A DNA stretch of 64,000 nucleotides from Bradyrhizobium sp. (GTDB lineage Bacteria > Pseudomonadota > Alphaproteobacteria > Rhizobiales > Xanthobacteraceae). This document shows, in pieces, positions 8,422-16,264 of this stretch (within the stretch, counting starts at the first letter, position 1; each line of letters opens with the position of its first letter). The translations under genes were made by a program, and so were the position numbers. The stretch lies in assembly GCF_004799445.1 (NCBI RefSeq), contig NZ_SSNA01000169.1:26001-90000 (forward strand), given 5' to 3'. Under the pieces are notes generated by a model. It did not search any database. It saw only the letters and a program-made list of their open reading frames with translations, and was not told the origin of the DNA.

Positions 8422-9065
8422 GGGCAGGTCACCGTGATCTTGTTGGCGAACATCGCCCCGAAGTTTGAATTGTCGCCGTTCGTGAAGGTCTGCTCGCCCA
8501 GCGCCTGGGCGTTGACGGTGCCGTCGTTCGGCCGCTGGAAGTTCACCTGACAGGTGGCGGGAGCGCCGACCAGCCTGACCGGGTCCTTGTCGGCGAACTT
8601 GAAGTCGACAAAGAACGAGGGATCGAACACCTCCAGCGCCAGCTCCTTCGGTTTCACGGGCGTCTTCAGCGGCAGCGTGAAATGCAGAATGAGCAAACCA
8701 TCCTTGACCTCAAGGAAGTAATCGACCGGCTCCTGGAATTTCTCCTTCTTGCCGTCGGCCCTGGCGAAGGTGAAGAAGCCGAATTCCTTGAGCGATTCGA
8801 CATTGGTCTGCGCCAGCGGCCCGAGCTCCTCGCGGCTGTAGACGCCCTGGGTCTTGGTCTCGATGCCCTGCAACGCATAGGTCGAGAACATATCGTCGAA
8901 GGTCCAGGCGTGACGCACGCCGGATATCGAGCCGTCCGGGACATAGATCAGCTCGCTGCTTGCCGTGATCCAGACATGCGGATGCGCCTCTGCCACCCCT
9001 GCCCCGAGCGCCAGCGCGCCGGCCGACAGCAGCAAACCCAGCACGCGGCGGATCGCCTTGCCCAC
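8418..9065 (-). CDS. DUF1007 periplasmic protein
   Basis: 215 residues with start GTG 9065, immediately after the stop of the M3 peptidase gene (TGA 9069-9067). The first 29 residues form a signal peptide ending GVAEA, and the mature protein begins HPHVWI, the hallmark of DUF1007, a possible metal-binding N-terminus. Further family features are the DDMFSTYALQG segment and EVFDPSFFVDF. Upstream in-frame codons lie inside the peptidase gene and are not used. It is coupled to the NicO transporter and probably assists it in the periplasm (inference). Confidence 0.87.
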   Translation of the reverse strand: MGKAIRRVLGLLLSAGALALGAGVAEAHPHVWITASSELIYVPDGSISGVRHAWTFDDMFSTYALQGIETKTQGVYSREELGPLAQTNVESLKEFGFFTFARADGKKEKFQEPVDYFLEVKDGLLILHFTLPLKTPVKPKELALEVFDPSFFVDFKFADKDPVRLVGAPATCQVNFQRPNDGTVNAQALGEQTFTNGDNSNFGAMFANKITVTCP

Positions 9066-9066
9066 G

Positions 9067-11157
9067 TCAGGCGGCCTCGGGTGTATCGAGGAGGCCGCGG
9101 CGGCGCAGCAGGGCGTCCGGCTCCGGCTCCCGGCCGCGGAACGCGACATAGGCGTTTTCCGGATCGCGCGAGCCGCCCGAGGCATAGATGTCGTCGTGCA
9201 GGCGCTTGGCGGTCGCCGGATCGAAAATGTCGCCGGCCTCCTCAAAGGCGCCGAACGCGTCGGCATCCATCACCTCGGACCACATGTAGCTGTAATAACC
9301 CGAGGCATAGTGATCGCCGGCGAAAATATGGCCGAATTGCTGGGGCCGGTGCCGCAGCGAGATCTCCGCAGGCATCCCGATTTTCTCAAGCTCACTGCGC
9401 TCGAACGCCCGCACATCCCGGGTCGCCGAAGCCGGCTGGGTGTGGAATTCGAGGTCGATCAGCGCCGAGGCGACGAATTCCACCGTGGCAAAGCCCTGAT
9501 TGAATTTGCGCGCGGCGAGGAAGCGCTTCAACAGGTCGTCCGGCAGCGGCTCGCCGGTCTGGTAATGCCGGGCGAATTGCCGCAGCACCTGCGGCTGTTC
9601 CTGCCAGTGCTCGTAAAGCTGCGAGGGCAGTTCGACGAAATCGGTGAACACGCTGGTGCCGGACAGCGACGGGTAGGTCACGTCCGACAGCATTCCGTGC
9701 AGGCCGTGGCCGAATTCGTGGAACAAGGTGCGCGCGTCATCCGGCGACAGCAGCGAAGGCTCGCCGTCCGCCCCCTTCGAGAAGTTGCAGACATTGATGA
9801 TCTGGGGGGCGATGTCGCCATCGAGTTTTTGCTGGTCGCGCAGCGATGTCATCCAGGCGCCGGAGCGCTTCGACGGCCGGGCGAAGTAGTCGCCGTAGAA
9901 CAGCGCCTTGTGGCGGCCGGCGCTATCCTTGACCTCCCAGACCCGCACGTCCGGATGCCAGACCGGAACATCCTTCCGCTCGGAGAAGCTGAGACCGAAC
10001 AGGCGGCTGGCGCAGTCGAAAGCGGCCTCGATCATGTGGTCGAGCGCCAGATAGGGCTTGATCGCGGCATCGTCGAAATTGGCGCGGCGCTGCCTGAGCT
10101 TCTCGGCGTAGTAGCGCCAGTCCCATGGCGCCAGCGCGAAATTGCCGCCCTCCTCGGCCACCAGCGCCTGCAGGGCGTCGCGATCGGCCAGCGCGCGGGC
10201 CCGCGCCGGCTTCCAGACCCGCTCCAGCAGGCTGCGCACGGCTTGCGGCGTCTTGGCCATCGAGTCCTCCAGCCGATAGGCGGCGAAGGTCGGATAGCCC
10301 AGCAGCCTGGCGCTCTCCTCGCGCAGTTCCAGGATCTCGACAATGCTCTCGGTGTTGTCGTTGGCGTTGCCGTTGTCGCCACGCGCGATGAACGCCTTGT
10401 AGACCTTCTCGCGCAGCTCGCGGCGGCCGGAGGTCTTCAGGAACGGTTCGACCGAGGACCGCGACAGCGTCACGATCGCCTTGCCGGTCATGCCGCGCTC
10501 ATCGGCGGCGGATTTCGCGGCGGCGACGAAGCTGTCGGAAAGGCCGTCGCGATCGGCCTCGCCGAGTTCCATGAACCAGTCCTGTTCGTCGCCGAGCAGA
10601 TGGTGGCTGAAGGTCGTGCCGAGGCGGGCCAGCCGCTCGTTGATCTCGGCCATCCGCGTCTTGGCCGCCTCGTCGAGCCCGGCGCCGGCGCGGTGGAAAC
10701 GCGTATAGGTGCGCTCCAGGAGCCGCATCTGCTCGCCCGTCAGCCCGAGGCTGGCGCGGTTGTCGCGCAGCAGCGCAATGCGGCCGAACAGCACCGCGTT
10801 CATCATGATCGGGTTCCTGTGCCGCGCCATCCTGAGCGACACCTCCTTGTCGATCTCGAGCAGCGCCGGATTGGAATGCGCCGACACCAGGTCGTAGAAC
10901 ACGGCCGAGACCCTGGACAGCAGCTTGCCCGAGCGCTCCAGCGCGGTGATGGTGTTGGCAAAGTCCGGCGCGGAGGGATCATGCTCGATCGCGGCGATTT
11001 CGGCGGCATGATCGGCGAACGCCTGCTCGAAGGCGGGGAGGAAATGCTCCGGCGCGATGTCAGCGAATGGCGGCGTCTCGAACGGCGTCTGCCACGGCCG
11101 CAGCAGCGGGTTTGCCTGAGCTTGCGCGGTGGCCGTGATTTCATGGGTTTCTGACAT
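9067..11157 (-). CDS. M3 family metallopeptidase (oligopeptidase A / Dcp-like)
   Basis: 696 residues, full length for the family, no signal peptide. The zinc motif HEFGH lies at about residue 480 in TLFHEFGHGLHGMLS, with the downstream glutamate in FVELPSQLYEHW. These define thimet-oligopeptidase-like enzymes that degrade short cytoplasmic peptides, including cleaved signal peptides. It begins with TATAQAQANPLLRPW, typical of the Dcp/OpdA branch. The DUF1007/NicO genes follow at once on the same strand, so all three are probably one transcript although the functional link is unclear. Confidence 0.93.
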   Translation of the reverse strand: MSETHEITATAQAQANPLLRPWQTPFETPPFADIAPEHFLPAFEQAFADHAAEIAAIEHDPSAPDFANTITALERSGKLLSRVSAVFYDLVSAHSNPALLEIDKEVSLRMARHRNPIMMNAVLFGRIALLRDNRASLGLTGEQMRLLERTYTRFHRAGAGLDEAAKTRMAEINERLARLGTTFSHHLLGDEQDWFMELGEADRDGLSDSFVAAAKSAADERGMTGKAIVTLSRSSVEPFLKTSGRRELREKVYKAFIARGDNGNANDNTESIVEILELREESARLLGYPTFAAYRLEDSMAKTPQAVRSLLERVWKPARARALADRDALQALVAEEGGNFALAPWDWRYYAEKLRQRRANFDDAAIKPYLALDHMIEAAFDCASRLFGLSFSERKDVPVWHPDVRVWEVKDSAGRHKALFYGDYFARPSKRSGAWMTSLRDQQKLDGDIAPQIINVCNFSKGADGEPSLLSPDDARTLFHEFGHGLHGMLSDVTYPSLSGTSVFTDFVELPSQLYEHWQEQPQVLRQFARHYQTGEPLPDDLLKRFLAARKFNQGFATVEFVASALIDLEFHTQPASATRDVRAFERSELEKIGMPAEISLRHRPQQFGHIFAGDHYASGYYSYMWSEVMDADAFGAFEEAGDIFDPATAKRLHDDIYASGGSRDPENAYVAFRGREPEPDALLRRRGLLDTPEAA

Positions 11158-11286
11158 ACCAATTCCCGTTTGCGTCCCAAATTGATTGGCGAAGCTATAT
11201 CACGCGATCGGGCTTTTTTGGGCCTTTTGCGCTTGATAGCGTCGGCCTTTTCATAGAGATTGCGGCCCTTAAACAGGATCCAGACC

Positions 11287-11547
11287 ATGAGTTCGCAAGC
11301 CTCCCCGACCAGGGCCCGCCAGATCGTCTGGCCCAGCGTCATCACCATCATCAGTGCGGCGATCCTGATCGGCGCCGAGGTGTTTGGCGCGGCCTTCGCC
11401 GGTGGTTGGGCGCTGGCGATCCTGTTCGGTCTCGACGACACCGGCGCGCATATCCTGCAGGCGGTGCTGTTCGCGATCGGCGTCTTCATCATGGCCGCGT
11501 TCATCCGCGCCGCACAGCGCGTCGAGCCGTTCACACGCCGCGCTTAA
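11287..11547 (+). CDS. Small two-helix membrane protein
   Basis: 86 residues from ATG 11287, with AGGA nine bases upstream (an earlier in-frame start at 11260 is less likely). Two hydrophobic stretches (about residues 15-38 and 55-75) flank a short loop LFGLDDTGAH, ending in a basic tail RAAQRVEPFTRRA. No known domain is recognised. It is divergent from the M3 peptidase and 700 bases before the ornithine decarboxylase. Confidence 0.75.
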   Translation: MSSQASPTRARQIVWPSVITIISAAILIGAEVFGAAFAGGWALAILFGLDDTGAHILQAVLFAIGVFIMAAFIRAAQRVEPFTRRA

Positions 11548-12229
11548 GTCGGCTGCGCGACGGAGTCGCGCGGCGCTTCCCGTCAAATCCTTACGCATCG
11601 TTAAAGAAACTTAACGCCTGTTCATTTTCAGCGCCGCTTTCGCGCGCCGGGCGCGGCGACGTAAGCACGCGTTAGGGAAATTTCTCCTCAGCCTAAAAAA
11701 ATTGTTGCGAAGCAGACTCAAAACCCTTATGTGCAGAATTGCCCAATTTCGCACGTGCCTGTGGTCGTGTGTCAGTCGGTAGGTATCCGGACAAGAGGCC
11801 GGACAGCCGCCAAGGGATGAAGAACCGAGGGTCGCTCAAGTCAGAGACTTCGTAAGTCGAAGACTTGATAGGCCAGCATCTCTCTCAAGAGATGCCGTTG
11901 AAGGTCTCTTCGCTCCTTGCAACCGTGACTGGCAGCCGGAGGCGAACCGGCGCACCTCGTTCTCAACGGGGGACGCGACTTAAAGCAACGACGGATCGGG
12001 CTTTTTTGGTCTCTGCCGGCTTTCCACCAGCCGGCGCGAATACCGAAGAGGCTTGTCCTTCATTGCCAGGTGTGCGGGCGGGATCATTCCCAACCAATCC
12101 ACGGCAGCACAATTCGGTTTGAGTTTCCTGGTCTCGTCGCGCCTCCATCGCGCAACGTGGCCGGAGCGCTCTTATCCGAGATCATTTTTGAACGTGTCCC
12201 GTCGCTGGGCCGTTTGGGAGGGTGCTACT
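11548..12229. other. Long leader region before ornithine decarboxylase
   Basis: 682 bases without a convincing protein gene. The middle (about 11775-12000) holds a series of hairpins interpreted as an speF-type leader. A frame at 11892-12122 is open but low-complexity in coding terms. A T-run (12001-12007) followed by the inverted repeat GCCGGCT/AGCCGGC at about 12015-12036 may be part of an attenuator. Confidence 0.6.
11775..12000 (+). ncRNA. speF-type leader RNA (putative)
   Basis: Upstream of the ornithine decarboxylase gene are consecutive hairpins: TCCGG/CCGGA (11786-11790 with 11799-11803); CAAGTC/GACTTG (11837-11842 with 11862-11867) enclosing GACTT/AAGTC; and an 8-bp perfect stem GCATCTCT/AGAGATGC (11876-11883 with 11888-11895). 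Between them are unpaired stretches such as GCCGCCAAGGGATGAAG. The speF motif (Rfam RF00518) is a known alphaproteobacterial structured leader found before this gene class. Assignment rests on position, structure and recollection of the motif; the exact ends are approximate. A covariance search would settle it. Confidence 0.7.
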
Positions 12230-13372
12230 ATGACCGAACGTATTCAGGAATTCCTGCGCAACCGCCGTAACGAGGGCCAGGACCTCGAGCCCTGCCTCGT
12301 CGTCGACCTCGAAGTCGTGCGCGACAACTATCAGAGCTTCGCCCGGGCGCTGCCGGACAGCCGCGTGTTCTATGCGGTGAAGGCAAACCCGGCGCCGGAA
12401 GTGCTGTCGCTGCTGGCCTCGATGGGGTCGTGCTTCGATTGCGCCTCGGTAGCCGAAATCGAGATGGCGCTGGCCGCGGGCGCGTCGGCGGAGCGGATTT
12501 CCTACGGCAATACGATCAAGAAGGAGCGTGACATCGCGCGCGCCTTCGCGCTCGGCATTCGGCTGTTTTCGGTCGATTGCGCCGCGGAAGTCGAGAAGAT
12601 CGCGCGCGCCGCGCCCGGCGCCAAGGTGTTCTGCCGCATCCTCTATGATTGCGCCGGAGCCGAATGGCCGCTGTCGCGCAAGTTCGGCTGCGATCCGGAG
12701 ATGGCCGTCGATGTGCTCGACCTCGCCAAGCGCCTCGGCCTGGAGCCCTATGGAATCTCGTTCCATGTCGGCTCGCAGCAGCGCAAGGTGAAGGCGTGGG
12801 ATCGTGCACTGGCGATGGCCTCGACGGTGTTCCGCGACTGCGCGGAGCGGGGCATCAACCTCTCCATGGTCAACATGGGCGGCGGATTCCCGACCAAGTA
12901 CCTGAAGGACGTTCCTCCGGTGCTGCAATACGGGCGGTCGATCTTCCGCTCGCTGCGCAAGCATTTCGGCAACCAGATCCCGGAGACCATCATCGAGCCG
13001 GGCCGCGGCATGGTCGGCAATGCGGGCATCATCGAGACCGAAGTCGTTCTGATCTCCAGGAAGAGCGACGAGGACGACGTGCGCTGGGTGTATCTCGACA
13101 TCGGCAAGTTCGGCGGTCTCGCCGAGACCATGGACGAGTCGATCCGCTATGCCATCCGCACGCCGCATGACGGCGCGGAAATGACGCCGTGCGTGCTCGC
13201 GGGCCCAACCTGCGATTCCGCCGACGTATTGTACGAGAAGATGCCGTACCCGCTGCCGGTGACGCTCGAGATCGGCGACAAGCTGCTGATCGAGGGAACC
13301 GGTGCGTATACGTCGACTTACTCGTCGGTGGCCTTCAACGGCTTCCCGCCGCTGCGGACCTATCACATCTGA
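12230..13372 (+). CDS. odc: Ornithine decarboxylase (type III PLP fold)
   Basis: 380 residues from ATG 12230, with GGGAGG seven bases upstream. Domain order is alanine-racemase-type PLP barrel then beta domain. The PLP lysine lies in YAVKAN (K51), followed by the glycine loop MGGGFP, the phosphate-binding EPGRG and the active-site cysteine in GPTCDSAD (about residue 327) contributed across the dimer. The size and motifs fit eukaryotic-like ornithine (or lysine/ornithine) decarboxylase, which makes putrescine. It heads a plus-strand set that includes homospermidine synthase, so putrescine is the likely product used. A speF-like leader precedes it and a hairpin follows. Confidence 0.93.
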   Translation: MTERIQEFLRNRRNEGQDLEPCLVVDLEVVRDNYQSFARALPDSRVFYAVKANPAPEVLSLLASMGSCFDCASVAEIEMALAAGASAERISYGNTIKKERDIARAFALGIRLFSVDCAAEVEKIARAAPGAKVFCRILYDCAGAEWPLSRKFGCDPEMAVDVLDLAKRLGLEPYGISFHVGSQQRKVKAWDRALAMASTVFRDCAERGINLSMVNMGGGFPTKYLKDVPPVLQYGRSIFRSLRKHFGNQIPETIIEPGRGMVGNAGIIETEVVLISRKSDEDDVRWVYLDIGKFGGLAETMDESIRYAIRTPHDGAEMTPCVLAGPTCDSADVLYEKMPYPLPVTLEIGDKLLIEGTGAYTSTYSSVAFNGFPPLRTYHI

Positions 13373-13400
13373 TCCTGCCTCTCCGAGGCTCGATTTAATC

Positions 13401-13422
13401 GGGAGCCGGTCCGCCGGCTCCC
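13401..13422 (+). terminator. Hairpin after ornithine decarboxylase
   Basis: GGGAGCCGG and CCGGCTCCC form a 9-bp stem with a four-base loop 29 bases after the stop codon. There is only a weak T content downstream (ATCCTTCT), so it may attenuate rather than fully stop transcription into the next gene. Confidence 0.5.
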
Positions 13423-13496
13423 ATCCTTCTCACACGCGAATCTGCCGACAACGCTTCCCGCGGCCTGCTGCCGTCCGGAGCGAGGACTGACGTGCC

Positions 13497-14093
13497 ATGA
13501 CCGCTTTGCGGAACACCCCCGTTGCCCTCACAACCGACGCCACTCCGTTTGCGATCCGCGACGAGCGGGCCTCGGATGTCGTTGCGCGCGAAGCGCTGCT
13601 CGATGCCTGCTTTGGCGCAAACCGCCAAACGCGCACCTGCCAGCGCCTGCGCGACGGCCGCGCGCCCGCCGAAGGCCTCGCCTTCTCGGCCGTGCGCCAG
13701 GGCCGGCTGGTGGGAACCGTGCGGTTGTGGCACGTCAGCGCCGGGGGTGTGCGTGCGCTGGTGCTCGGCCCGCTGGCGGTGGATAACGCCTGCCGCAAGC
13801 TCGGCGTCGGGGCTGCGCTGATGGACCACGCGCTGGCGGCGGCGAAAGCGCGCGGCCATGGCGCGGCGATCCTGCTCGGCGACGCGCCGTATTACGCCCG
13901 CTTCGGCTTTTCGGCGCAAAAGACCGGCGAATTGTCGCTGCCCGGCCTGTTCGAGCGGGACCGTCTGCTCGGCCGCGAACTGCGCGAGGGCGGACTCGAC
14001 GGTGCCTGGGGCATGATCGTGCCGACGGGCGCCCCGAAAAGAACGGCGGCGCGCGCCAAGAAGGCCCTGCCGCCGCTGCAGCGCGCGGCCTGA
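13497..14093 (+). CDS. GNAT family N-acetyltransferase
   Basis: 198 residues. The GNAT core is clear: VLGPLAVDNACRKLGVGAALMDHAL (motif A, acetyl-CoA pyrophosphate loop around KLGVGAA, about residue 100) and ILLGDAPYYARFGFS (motif B). This subgroup (COG3153-like) acts on small molecules or proteins of unknown identity. The gene lies between ornithine decarboxylase and homospermidine synthase, so a polyamine substrate is possible but not shown. A 56-codon ORF starts two bases after its stop, pointing to coupled translation. The C-terminal tail is Lys/Ala/Pro rich. Confidence 0.88.
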   Translation: MTALRNTPVALTTDATPFAIRDERASDVVAREALLDACFGANRQTRTCQRLRDGRAPAEGLAFSAVRQGRLVGTVRLWHVSAGGVRALVLGPLAVDNACRKLGVGAALMDHALAAAKARGHGAAILLGDAPYYARFGFSAQKTGELSLPGLFERDRLLGRELREGGLDGAWGMIVPTGAPKRTAARAKKALPPLQRAA

Positions 14094-14095
14094 CC

Positions 14096-14266
14096 ATGTC
14101 AGACAGTCTGCCCGCACCCGGCGATGCTGCGCGCCCGCGATTCCGCGGTATCGTCACCACCCTCCTGGTGATCATGATCGGGGTCATGATCGTCAGGGAT
14201 ATCCTGGCGCGCCGCTGGGGCGCTGCCACACCCCCGGCGAGCGACGTCACCCAGCGTTCCCGGTGA
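14096..14266 (+). CDS. 56-residue single-pass membrane protein
   Basis: ATG 14096 starts two bases after the stop of the GNAT gene; TGA at 14264. The product has a polar N-terminus (MSDSLPAPGDAARP), one clear hydrophobic segment (about residues 18-37, IVTTLLVIMIGVMIV and on), then a basic RR and a polar tail. No domain is known. Position between the acetyltransferase and a RidA-like gene and the tight spacing argue for a real co-translated small protein of the polyamine cluster. Confidence 0.65.
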   Translation: MSDSLPAPGDAARPRFRGIVTTLLVIMIGVMIVRDILARRWGAATPPASDVTQRSR

Positions 14267-14334
14267 CACTGCGGGGGTTGCGCCAACCGGCAAAAAGCCC
14301 GTAAACCGCACGAAATCCTGCAATCGAGGTCTCG

Positions 14335-14724
14335 ATGTCCCGCCGTCTCATTTCCACCGGCTCGCCCTTTGAAAAGACCGCCGGCTACAGCCGCGCCGTG
14401 GTCGACGGAGATTTCGCCTTCGTCGCCGGCACGACCGGCTACGACTACGCCACCATGACCATGCCGGCGGATGTCACGAGCCAGACACGAAACTGCTTCA
14501 AGACCATCGAAGCCGCCTTGAAAGAAGCCGGCTTCGCGATGGCCGACATCGTCCGCGCGACCTACTACATCACCGACGCCAGGGATGCGGATGCCCATTT
14601 CGCGGTCTGCGGCGAAGTCCTCGGCGAGATTCGCCCCGCCGCAACGCTTCTGGTCGTCGCCGGTCTCTACAAACCCGAGATGAAGGTCGAGATCGAAGTC
14701 ACCGCCAGGCGGCGTTCCGTCTGA
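14335..14724 (+). CDS. RidA/YjgF family protein
   Basis: 129 residues, the normal family length. The fold is recognisable by FVAGTTGYD, the QTRNCFKTIEAALKEAG helix and IVRATYYITD. RidA enzymes hydrolyse reactive imine/enamine intermediates made by PLP enzymes. The catalytic arginine is normally in PARS near the end; here the stretch reads RPAATLLVVAGL, so alanine replaces it. It is thus probably a Rid paralogue with a different activity or a binding role. Its position just before homospermidine synthase, whose reaction passes through imines, is suggestive. Confidence 0.88.
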   Translation: MSRRLISTGSPFEKTAGYSRAVVDGDFAFVAGTTGYDYATMTMPADVTSQTRNCFKTIEAALKEAGFAMADIVRATYYITDARDADAHFAVCGEVLGEIRPAATLLVVAGLYKPEMKVEIEVTARRRSV

Positions 14725-14787
14725 TCCCTCGCCCTTTTCGCTGTTTTCTCCCTTCACCTCACTTTTTCCTGTTCCGGAGACCTTGCC

Positions 14788-16212
14788 ATGAGCCCGCCGA
14801 TCCACGCGAAAATTTCCGGCCCCATTGTCATGATCGGGTTCGGCTCGATCGGCAAAGGCACGCTGCCGCTGATCGAACGGCATTTCGACTACGACAAATC
14901 GCGCCTGGTCATCATCGATCCGCATGAAGACGGCGAACTCGCCAAAGCGCACGGCGTGCGCTTCATCAAGCAGGCCGTGACCAAAGAGAACTATCGCGAC
15001 GTGCTGGTGCCGCTTCTGACCGCCGGCGGCGGTCAGGGTTTTTGCGTCAATCTGTCGGTCGATACCTCCTCGGTCGATATCATGACCCTGTGCCGCGAGA
15101 TCGGCGCGCTCTACATCGACACCGTCGTGGAGCCGTGGCTCGGATTCTACTTCGACAAGAACATCGGCCCCGAAAAGCGCTCCAACTACGCGCTGCGCGA
15201 GACCCTGCTCGCCGCCAAGCACAACAGCCCGGGCGGCCCGACCGCCGTCTCCACCTGCGGCGCCAATCCCGGCATGGTATCGTGGTTCGTCAAGCAGGCG
15301 CTGCTCGACATCGCCCGCGACACCGGCACGCCCTTCAACGAGCCGAAGAGCCGGGAAGGCTGGGGCCAGCTCGCCCACAAGCTCGGCGTCAAGGGCATCC
15401 ATATCGCCGAACGCGACACCCAGCGCTCCAAGCGGCCGAAGCCGATGAACGTGTTCGTCAATACCTGGTCGGTGGAGGGTTTTGTTTCCGAGGGCATGCA
15501 GCCGGCCGAGCTCGGCTGGGGCACCCATGAAGCGTGGATGCCGCACAATGCCGGCATCCACAATTACGGCTGTGGCGCTGCGATCTATCTGGCGCAGCCC
15601 GGCGCCAACACCCGCGTGCGCTCGTGGTGTCCGACGCCGGGCGCGCAATATGGCTTTCTCGTCACCCATAACGAGTCGATTTCGATTGCGGACTATTTCA
15701 CCGTGCGCGACGGCAGCACCGTGATCTATCGCCCGACCTGCCATTATGCCTACCACCCCGCCAACGACGCGGTGCTGTCGCTGCACGAGATATTCGGCGC
15801 CACCGGCAAGATGCAGCCGAAATGGCACATCCTGGACGAGAACGAGATCGAGGACGGGATCGACGAACTCGGCGTGCTGCTCTATGGCCACGCCAAGAAC
15901 GCCTATTGGTACGGATCGCAGCTCTCGATCGAGGAAACCCGAAAGATAGCGCCCTACCAGAACGCCACCGGCATGCAAGTGTCGTCGGCGGTGCTGGCCG
16001 GCATGGTGTGGGCGCTGGAGAATCCCAATGCCGGGATCGTCGAAGCCGATGAAATGGATTTCCACCGCTGCCTTGAAATCCAGCGGCCGTATCTCGGCCC
16101 GGTGAAGGGTTTCTACACCGACTGGACACCGCTCTCCGACCGGCCCGGACTATTCCCGGAAGACATCGACACGTCGGATCCCTGGCAATTCAGGAACGTG
16201 CTGGTGCGATGA
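14788..16212 (+). CDS. hss: Homospermidine synthase
   Basis: 474 residues, the expected length. The N-terminus has the NAD-binding GFGSIGKG (about residues 12-19) and IIDPHEDGE; the middle includes DTVVEPWLGFYFD and STCGANPGMVSWFVKQALLD, highly characteristic of bacterial homospermidine synthase. The enzyme uses NAD+ to join two putrescines (or spermidine plus putrescine) into sym-homospermidine, the main long polyamine of rhizobia. Its substrate would come from the ornithine decarboxylase 1.4 kb upstream. The gap before it is 63 bases; it probably ends the polyamine transcript, since the next gene converges on it. Confidence 0.96.
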   Translation: MSPPIHAKISGPIVMIGFGSIGKGTLPLIERHFDYDKSRLVIIDPHEDGELAKAHGVRFIKQAVTKENYRDVLVPLLTAGGGQGFCVNLSVDTSSVDIMTLCREIGALYIDTVVEPWLGFYFDKNIGPEKRSNYALRETLLAAKHNSPGGPTAVSTCGANPGMVSWFVKQALLDIARDTGTPFNEPKSREGWGQLAHKLGVKGIHIAERDTQRSKRPKPMNVFVNTWSVEGFVSEGMQPAELGWGTHEAWMPHNAGIHNYGCGAAIYLAQPGANTRVRSWCPTPGAQYGFLVTHNESISIADYFTVRDGSTVIYRPTCHYAYHPANDAVLSLHEIFGATGKMQPKWHILDENEIEDGIDELGVLLYGHAKNAYWYGSQLSIEETRKIAPYQNATGMQVSSAVLAGMVWALENPNAGIVEADEMDFHRCLEIQRPYLGPVKGFYTDWTPLSDRPGLFPEDIDTSDPWQFRNVLVR

Positions 16213-16264
16213 GCGAGACATCGTATCAGCCGTCGCGGAATACGATTCACAAGCGCTGGTCAGG

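Noticed and set aside
8965..11154. 729-codon plus-strand frame over the M3 peptidase
   Set aside because: Exact antisense of a gene with an intact HEFGH motif; no ribosome site or recognisable domain.
13735..16065. 776-codon open frame on the minus strand over GNAT, RidA and hss
   Set aside because: It is antisense to three clear genes; high GC makes such frames common. Its translation is low-complexity, rich in R, G, A and H, with no domain.
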